The notes under the pieces: generated by a model
What the model was told of the DNA's origin: nothing
The model's database searches: none
The model's input: only the letters and a program-made list of their open reading frames with translations
Assembly (NCBI GenBank): GCA_025997655.1
Contig: BNUW01000014.1
Coordinates: 1 to 26,941 of the forward strand
Direction of reading: 5' to 3'
DNA length: 26,941 bases
Origin: Spirochaetia bacterium
GTDB taxonomy: Bacteria; Spirochaetota; Spirochaetia; Treponematales; Breznakiellaceae
Shown: one piece after another, positions 22,409-26,941 of the stretch
Layout: each line of letters begins with the position of its first letter
Numbering within the stretch: position 1 is the stretch's first letter
Translations under genes and position numbers: made by a program

Positions 22409-22927
22409 TTGCAGCAGCAAGTGGTCATGAAGCAGCATGTGGTGTCGGCCCTGGTGGAAAACCGGGCGGGGACCCTCAGCCGGGTTTCCGGCCTCTTCAG
22501 CCGCCGGGGCTTTAATATCGACAGCCTCACCGTCGGGACGACCGAGGATGCCTCAATCTCCCGGATGACCATTGCGGTTTCAGGCGACGACGCGGTGCTT
22601 GAACAGATCATCAAACAGCTCAGCAAACTGGTGGATGTGATTGCGGTGCGGGAACTGGAGCATGATTCCTGCCTGCGCCGGGAAATCATGCTGGTAAAGG
22701 TCGGCGTTGATGAAAAGACCCGTCATGCGGTGCTCGAAGTTGCCGGCATTTTCCGTTCCCGGGTGGTCGATGTGGGTCCTACGACTATCACCGTTGAGGC
22801 CACCGGCGACGCGAAAAAGCTCGATGGCCTCCTGCTCCTTTTACGCCCCTATGGGGTGCTTGAACTTGCCCGCACCGGCCTTGTGGCCCTGGAGCGGGGC
22901 GTCTCGACCCTAAGCATTAGTAATTAA
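22409..22927 (+). CDS. ilvN: Acetolactate synthase small (regulatory) subunit
   Basis: ACT-domain regulatory subunit (172 aa) of acetohydroxyacid synthase, which confers valine feedback control on the catalytic subunit IlvB. Motifs are SALVENRAGTLSRVSGLF and RRGFNIDSLTVG in the N-terminal ACT domain, MTIAVSGDD, then the C-terminal domain with REIMLVKV, VDVGPTTITVEATGD and LLLLRPYGVLELARTG. I take the TTG at 22409 because GAGGAGG (22397-22403) is ideally placed; an ATG at 22427 would give 166 aa, closer to some relatives, but is too far from that Shine-Dalgarno sequence. No ilvB is adjacent, which is unusual. Confidence 0.9.
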   Translation: MQQQVVMKQHVVSALVENRAGTLSRVSGLFSRRGFNIDSLTVGTTEDASISRMTIAVSGDDAVLEQIIKQLSKLVDVIAVRELEHDSCLRREIMLVKVGVDEKTRHAVLEVAGIFRSRVVDVGPTTITVEATGDAKKLDGLLLLLRPYGVLELARTGLVALERGVSTLSISN

Positions 22928-22981
22928 CCGGCAATTGCGCGGCCCTTCCTCTTTAGGAAGACGCCGTAGGATAATTACCGG
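22928..22981 (+). other. Long imperfect hairpin after ilvN
   Basis: CCGGCAATT (22928-22936) pairs with AATTACCGG (22973-22981) at 8 of 9; inside are CGGC/GCCG (22940-22943 and 22963-22966) and CTTCCT/AGGAAG (22945-22950 and 22955-22960) with a CTTT loop. It begins right after the ilvN stop. No T-run follows, so it is more likely an RNA structure between ilvN and ilvC than a terminator. I found no T-box or leader peptide in the rest of this 223-nt gap. Confidence 0.5.
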
Positions 22982-23034
22982 ATTCTCAAGCCCTAAAGGG
23001 GGGTAAGACCATAGGCGTTCACTTATGAAGAATT

Positions 23035-23095
23035 ACCACTGACCTCACGGACAAAAGAATGAAATTTCTAAACAAATGTCCGTGAGGTCTGTGGT
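23035..23095. repeat. Phased CAC inverted repeat, copy 6
   Basis: The left arm 23035-23053 (ACCACTGACCTCACGGACA) and right arm 23077-23095 (TGTCCGTGAGGTCTGTGGT) pair at 18 of 19 around a 23-nt loop. The single mismatch is at the same place as one mismatch in copy 4, and the right arms of both copies share a 20-nt identical stretch. It lies between ilvN and ilvC; the in-frame codons it adds before ilvC are not real coding. Confidence 0.9.
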
Positions 23096-23150
23096 TTATT
23101 TTCTTAGGTTTTCCGCTTTGACGGGTAGGAATAATAACGAGGAGGATTGT

Positions 23151-24152
23151 ATGGCTATTATGTTTTATGAAAAGGACTGCGATTTGTCGATCCTAAAGGG
23201 CAAGACCATCACCATCATCGGCTACGGCTCCCAGGGCCACGCCCATGCCCTGAATGCCAAGGAATCGGGGATGAAGGTTATCGTAGGGCTCTATGAGGGG
23301 TCAAAGTCCTGGAAACGGGCCGAGGAAGCGGGGCTGGAAGTAAAGGTTGCCAAGGACGCGGCGGCGGCGGCGGATTTCATCATGATCCTCATCAACGATG
23401 AAAAGCAGGCCGGGCTCTACCAGGAATCCATCAAGCCGGTGCTGAAACCCGGCAAAACCCTGGCCTTTGCCCACGGCTTTAACATCCACTTCGGGCAGAT
23501 CATTCCCCCGGCGGATATCAACGTGGTGATGATCGCCCCCAAGGGGCCGGGCCATACGGTGCGGGAACAGTACCAGGCCGGCGCCGGGGTGCCCTGCCTT
23601 ATTGCGGTTCACCAGGACGCCACCGGGGACGCCAAGCGGTTGGGGCTGGCCTATGCGGCGGCCATCGGCGGCGCGCGGGCGGGGGTTCTGGAGACGACAT
23701 TTAAGGAAGAAACCGAGACGGACCTCTTCGGCGAGCAGGCGGTCCTCTGCGGCGGAGTGTCCGCGCTGATGAAGACCGGGTTTGAGGTGCTGGTTGAAGC
23801 AGGTTACCAGCCGGAAAGCGCCTACTTCGAAGTGATGCACGAGATGAAGCTGATCATTGACCTGGTGAACCGCGGGGGGCTGTCCTTCATGCGCTTCTCC
23901 ATTTCCGATACCGCCGAGTATGGGGACTATGTTACCGGGCCGAAGATCATCACCGAGGATACGAAGAACGCCATGCGGCAGGTATTGAAGGACATCCAGA
24001 CCGGGAAGTTTGCCCGTGAATGGATACTGGAAAACCAGGTGAACCGTCCCAACTTTAACCGGATGCGGGTTATCGAGGCGGCGCACCCCATTGAGAAGGT
24101 GGGCAAGGAACTGCGCTCCATGATGACCTGGCTCCAGCCGGCGAAATATTAG
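23151..24152 (+). CDS. ilvC: Ketol-acid reductoisomerase (class I)
   Basis: 333-aa short-form enzyme converting acetolactate or acetohydroxybutyrate to dihydroxy acids in valine, leucine and isoleucine synthesis. Nucleotide-binding [12 protein letters not shown] is at residues 24-35, then [41 protein letters not shown] with the Mg-binding Asp and Glu, and [15 protein letters not shown]. The start at 23151 follows GAGGAGG; longer readings upstream come from the inverted repeat. The cofactor loop reads LYEGSKSW (47-54) where NADPH enzymes usually have Arg in place of Tyr48, a possible sign of altered cofactor preference. Followed after 165 nt by leuA. Confidence 0.95.
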   Translation: MAIMFYEKDCDLSILKGKTITIIGYGSQGHAHALNAKESGMKVIVGLYEGSKSWKRAEEAGLEVKVAKDAAAAADFIMILINDEKQAGLYQESIKPVLKPGKTLAFAHGFNIHFGQIIPPADINVVMIAPKGPGHTVREQYQAGAGVPCLIAVHQDATGDAKRLGLAYAAAIGGARAGVLETTFKEETETDLFGEQAVLCGGVSALMKTGFEVLVEAGYQPESAYFEVMHEMKLIIDLVNRGGLSFMRFSISDTAEYGDYVTGPKIITEDTKNAMRQVLKDIQTGKFAREWILENQVNRPNFNRMRVIEAAHPIEKVGKELRSMMTWLQPAKY

Positions 24153-24166
24153 GAGAAGATGAAAAA

Positions 24167-24291
24167 TTTTTAACCACAAAGGACACAAAGAACACGAAGG
24201 AAGAGAGGTAAGAAGGTTTCGCTGACTCTTCTCCTTCTTCCCTTTGTGTCCTTCGTGTCCCGGAACCCCTGGGTTCCTTTGTGGTTAAAAA
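24167..24291. repeat. Phased CAC inverted repeat, copy 7, with nested hairpin
   Basis: The outer arms 24167-24183 and 24275-24291 are exact 17-bp reverse complements (core TAACCACAAAGGA). Inside, CAC units at 24175, 24184 and 24193 face CTTTGTGTCCTTCGTGTCC from 24242. A nested GGAACCC-CT-GGGTTCC hairpin (24262-24277) overlaps the start of the right outer arm and looks like a small insertion. It occupies most of the ilvC-leuA gap and is the same subtype as copy 1. Confidence 0.88.
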
Positions 24292-24317
24292 CTCTTCCTA
24301 TTTTTTGGAGTATATGT

Positions 24318-25853
24318 ATGAGTAGTAATACTAAGCGGGTCGTGAAGATATTTGACACCACCCTCCGTGATGGGGAGCAGTCCCCGGGGTGCAGCATGAA
24401 CATCCAGGAGAAGCTTGAGGTTGCGCGGCGGTTGGAAAAGCTTGGGGTGGATATCATTGAGGCGGGGTTTCCCGCATCCAGCCCCGGGGACCTTGAGTCG
24501 GTAAAAAACATCGCGGGGATCATTAAGGGGTGTACCGTGGCGGGGCTTTGCCGGAGCCTGGAAAAGGATATTGACGCAAGCCGGGAGGCGCTGGCTGCTG
24601 CCGCAGATCCCCGGATACATATATTCCTGGCGACTTCTCCTATTCACCTGGAGTACAAGCTGAAGATGACGGCGGAGGCGGTGCTGGAACAGGCGGTTGC
24701 TTCGGTGAAGTACGCCAAGAAGTTCTGTTCCAACATTGAGTTTTCCGCCGAGGACGCTTTCCGCAGTGATCCTGATTTTGTGTGCAGGGTTTTCGGCGCG
24801 GTGATCGCCGCCGGGGCCGTTACGGTAAACTTCCCCGACACCGTGGGCTATGCCCTGCCCGATGAGTTTGGGGCGCGTATCCGGTACATCAAGGAGCATA
24901 CGCCGGGTATTGAAAAGGCGGATCTCTCCGTGCATTGCCACAACGATCTGGGGCTTGCGGTTGCCAACAGTCTTGCGGCGATAGAAAACGGGGCGGATCA
25001 GGTGGAGTGTACCATCAACGGGATCGGTGAACGGGCGGGGAACGCCTCATTGGAGGAGATTGTCATGGGACTGCGGGTCCGCAAGGATTACCTCAACGCC
25101 GACACCCGTATTGACGCCACGCAAATCTACCCCGTCAGCCGCCTCTTAAGCCAGGTAACGGGGGTGAAGGTTCAGCCCAACAAGGCCATTGTGGGGGAGA
25201 ACGCCTTTGCCCATGAGGCGGGGATACATCAGCACGGGGTAATGGCAAACCCGGAGACCTACGAGATCATGACACCGGAATCCATCGGTATTCCGAAAAA
25301 CCGCATGGTTCTGGGCAAACATTCGGGCCGCCATGCCTTTGAGGAGCGGCTGGGCGATCTGGGGTATACGGTGGATGCGGAAACCCTGGAAAGGGTCTTT
25401 GCGGAATTCAAAGCCCTGGCGGACAAGAAAAAGGTGGTCAGCGACAGGGATATTGAAGCCCTGGTGATGGGCGTCACCGCCGCGGTTCCGGAAACCTACA
25501 AGCTCGACCACTGGGCGATAAACACCGGTTCGGCCCTGGGCGCGACGGGGATCATCAAGCTGCTCCATAAGGGCGGGGATGCCCGCAAACAGGTTGCGGT
25601 GGGGGACGGGCCGGTGGACGCTATCTTCACGGCGATCAACGAGATTGTGGGGAGAAAGCCGGAGTTGGAACTCTACGAGATTGGGGCCATCACCGGCGGG
25701 TCCAGTTCCCAGGGGGAGAGCATGGTGAAAATTGCCTGGGAAGGGCGGCACTGGAACGGCCGCGGGGTGAGTACCGATGTGCTGGAGTCTTCCATTAAAG
25801 CCTACCTTTCGGCGATCAACGCCATGGAGTGGGACCTTGCCTCACCACGTTGA
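24318..25853 (+). CDS. leuA: 2-Isopropylmalate synthase
   Basis: 511-aa enzyme that condenses acetyl-CoA with 2-oxoisovalerate, the committed step of leucine synthesis. Motifs: VKIFDTTLRDGEQSPGCSM at the N-terminus, IEAGFPASSPGD, VHCHNDLGLAVANS and TINGIGERAGN with metal-binding His residues, HEAGIHQHGV, GKHSGRHAF, and a C-terminal LeuA regulatory domain (about residues 390-500, with LDHWAINTGSALGATGIIKL). The start at 24318 follows GGAG at the right distance; the frame continues upstream into the inverted repeat but that part is not coding. Its last codons overlap the next gene by 17 nt, so the two are translationally coupled. Confidence 0.94.
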   Translation: MSSNTKRVVKIFDTTLRDGEQSPGCSMNIQEKLEVARRLEKLGVDIIEAGFPASSPGDLESVKNIAGIIKGCTVAGLCRSLEKDIDASREALAAAADPRIHIFLATSPIHLEYKLKMTAEAVLEQAVASVKYAKKFCSNIEFSAEDAFRSDPDFVCRVFGAVIAAGAVTVNFPDTVGYALPDEFGARIRYIKEHTPGIEKADLSVHCHNDLGLAVANSLAAIENGADQVECTINGIGERAGNASLEEIVMGLRVRKDYLNADTRIDATQIYPVSRLLSQVTGVKVQPNKAIVGENAFAHEAGIHQHGVMANPETYEIMTPESIGIPKNRMVLGKHSGRHAFEERLGDLGYTVDAETLERVFAEFKALADKKKVVSDRDIEALVMGVTAAVPETYKLDHWAINTGSALGATGIIKLLHKGGDARKQVAVGDGPVDAIFTAINEIVGRKPELELYEIGAITGGSSSQGESMVKIAWEGRHWNGRGVSTDVLESSIKAYLSAINAMEWDLASPR

Positions 25854-26941
25854 AATCTTCGATTCCACCCTCAGAGACGGAGCCCAGGGCGAGGGAATTA
25901 GCTTTTCTGTGCAGGATAAACTTGCGGTGGTCCGGGCCTTGGACGAACTGGGGGTGTCCTGGATAGAGGCGGGGAACCCCGGAAGCAACCCCAAGGACAT
26001 GGAGTTCTTCCACCTCGCAGGAAAGCTGCGCCTTGCAAATGCAAGGCTCTGCGCCTTTGGTCCCACCCGGAAGAAGGGCACTAAGCCTGCGGATGATCCC
26101 CAACTGCAAAGTCTCCTCTCCGCCAATACCACTGCGGCGGTGATTTTCGGAAAGACCTGGGACCTCCACGTTACGGAGGTACTCCGGGTCAGCCTGGAAG
26201 AAAACATCGCCATGATCGCCGAGACTACAAAGTTTCTAAAGGATCGGGGTAAGACTCTTTTCTATGATGCAGAACACTTCTTTGACGGCTGGCTTGCCAA
26301 TCCGTCTTACGCGCTTTCTACTATAAAGGCGGCCCTTGACGCCGGGGCGGATCGCATCGTCCTCTGCGACACCAACGGCGGCTCTTTCCCCAACACTATT
26401 ACTGAGGGGGTTCAGGCGGTGCTGGCCCTGGCTGCCGCTGGCACAGGCGGACTGGTAGGACCGTGCGGACCAGTAGGTCCGTCCGCCATTATCGGCATAC
26501 ACGCCCATGACGATTCGGGGTTTGCCGCCGCCAATACGGTGGCGGCGGTGAAGGCGGGCGCCCGTCATGTCCAGGGAACCCTGGTGGGCTTTGGGGAGCG
26601 CTGCGGGAATACGAGCCTTGCGGCGGTGATTCCCAGCATAGAAATCAAGCTGGGCCTCCCCTGTCTCCCCGCAGGAAAACTGGAACTGCTCTACGATACG
26701 ACCCGCACGGTAGCGGAGATAGCCAACGTTTCTGTGCCCGAAAATCTTCCCTACGTGGGGGCACATGCTTTTTCCCACAAGGCGGGGATGCACGCCGATG
26801 CCATCATCAAGATACATAAATCCTTTGAGCACATTGATCCCGCGCTGGTGGGGAACAGCCGCAACTTCCTGATGAGCGAAGTTGGGGGCCGGTCCGCCAT
26901 TGCCGAACGGGTAAAGAAGCTGGACCCGTCCATTACCGGAT
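25837..26941 (+). CDS. cimA: Citramalate synthase, CimA type (3' end beyond window)
   Basis: Open to the window edge; 368 codons visible. It reads LPHHVEIFDSTLRDGAQGEG, IEAGNPGSNPKDMEFF, AEHFFDGWLANPSYAL, LCDTNGGSFPN, HAHDDSGFAAANTVAAVKAG, GFGERCGNTSL, YVGAHAFSHKAGMHADAI and SEVGGRSAI, all typical of the citramalate synthase branch of the IPMS family (acetyl-CoA + pyruvate to citramalate, threonine-independent isoleucine synthesis). The best start is TTG at 25837, with GGAG at 25826-25829 inside the end of leuA; no ATG fits. Between GGSFPN and GIHAHDD there are about 16 more residues than usual, coded by a repetitive insertion at about 26446-26487. Citramalate route for isoleucine is known in the spirochete Leptospira. 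Confidence 0.88.
   Translation, partial: MPHHVEIFDSTLRDGAQGEGISFSVQDKLAVVRALDELGVSWIEAGNPGSNPKDMEFFHLAGKLRLANARLCAFGPTRKKGTKPADDPQLQSLLSANTTAAVIFGKTWDLHVTEVLRVSLEENIAMIAETTKFLKDRGKTLFYDAEHFFDGWLANPSYALSTIKAALDAGADRIVLCDTNGGSFPNTITEGVQAVLALAAAGTGGLVGPCGPVGPSAIIGIHAHDDSGFAAANTVAAVKAGARHVQGTLVGFGERCGNTSLAAVIPSIEIKLGLPCLPAGKLELLYDTTRTVAEIANVSVPENLPYVGAHAFSHKAGMHADAIIKIHKSFEHIDPALVGNSRNFLMSEVGGRSAIAERVKKLDPSITG
26446..26487. repeat. In-frame palindromic/repeat insertion within cimA
   Basis: GGCGGAC (26446-26452) and GTCCGCC (26481-26487) are exact inverted repeats; inside are CTGGT (26452-26456) facing ACCAG (26469-26473) and an 18-nt direct duplication encoding GLVGPC then GPVGPS. It falls in a surface-loop position of the TIM barrel and accounts for the extra residues. 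Reading frame is kept. Confidence 0.55.

Noticed and set aside
22928..23150. T-box, leader peptide or amino-acid riboswitch upstream of ilvC
   Set aside because: No conserved T-box sequence, no run of Val/Leu/Ile codons in a short frame, and no recognised riboswitch core; only a hairpin and a dyad repeat are seen.
2566..24291. CRISPR array or tandem repeat array formed by the dyads
   Set aside because: Copies are dispersed singly kilobases apart, vary in sequence, and have no regularly spaced spacers or cas genes.

Overview
The window looks like a chromosomal stretch from a saccharolytic, free-living or gut-associated spirochete, most likely a Treponema of the termite-gut type. The support is indirect: secreted sugar-binding proteins with short signal peptides ending in an AGGG-type mature start, several ribose-class ABC importers, a citramalate-synthase route beside leucine synthesis, and moderately high GC with many short intergenic inverted repeats. 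I see no rRNA, tRNA, CRISPR array, transposase or phage gene.

Region 1 (1-6563) is a sugar or sugar-alcohol module. A short-chain dehydrogenase (184-972) converges on a xylulokinase-type FGGY kinase (957-2480, minus). Divergent from the kinase is an mglBAC-ordered ABC importer: binding protein (2816-3910), double ATPase (4053-5558), permease (5583-6563). Its promoter has a perfect 11-bp inverted repeat around the -35 box and a leader hairpin followed by a T-run. A polyol to ketose to ketose-phosphate route is a reasonable inference.

Region 2 (6702-18743) is a deoxysugar (L-fucose/L-rhamnose-like) module. An unusual 757-aa regulator (6702-8975, minus) joins a complete LacI-type repressor to a complete family-1 solute-binding domain. 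A LacI-type palindrome lies between it and a seven-gene plus-strand operon: rhamnose-mutarotase-family protein, URO-D-superfamily protein, permease, binding protein, ATPase, zinc alcohol dehydrogenase and aldo/keto reductase. A bidirectional terminator separates this from a minus-strand fucU-fucI pair. Fuculokinase and fuculose-phosphate aldolase are not in the window.

Region 3 (18744-19745) is a low-GC accessory patch: a degenerate dyad repeat, a broken GxxExxY-family gene and a small secreted, barrel-like protein of unknown function.

Region 4 (19782-26941) is amino-acid biosynthesis: a DAHP synthase-prephenate dehydratase fusion, a Uma2-type nuclease-fold protein, then ilvN, ilvC, leuA and the start of a citramalate synthase gene cut by the window edge. 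Together ilvN, ilvC, leuA and cimA serve branched-chain amino acid synthesis, with isoleucine probably made from pyruvate through citramalate. ilvB is absent here.

Running through everything is a family of seven intergenic inverted repeats whose arms are built from CAC-containing units about 9-10 nt apart. Copies of one subtype share the same asymmetric mismatches, which argues that they spread as oriented units rather than being independent terminators. One degraded, inverted copy lies beside the GxxExxY remnant. This repeat family and the LacI/solute-binding fusion are the two most novel-looking items in the window.
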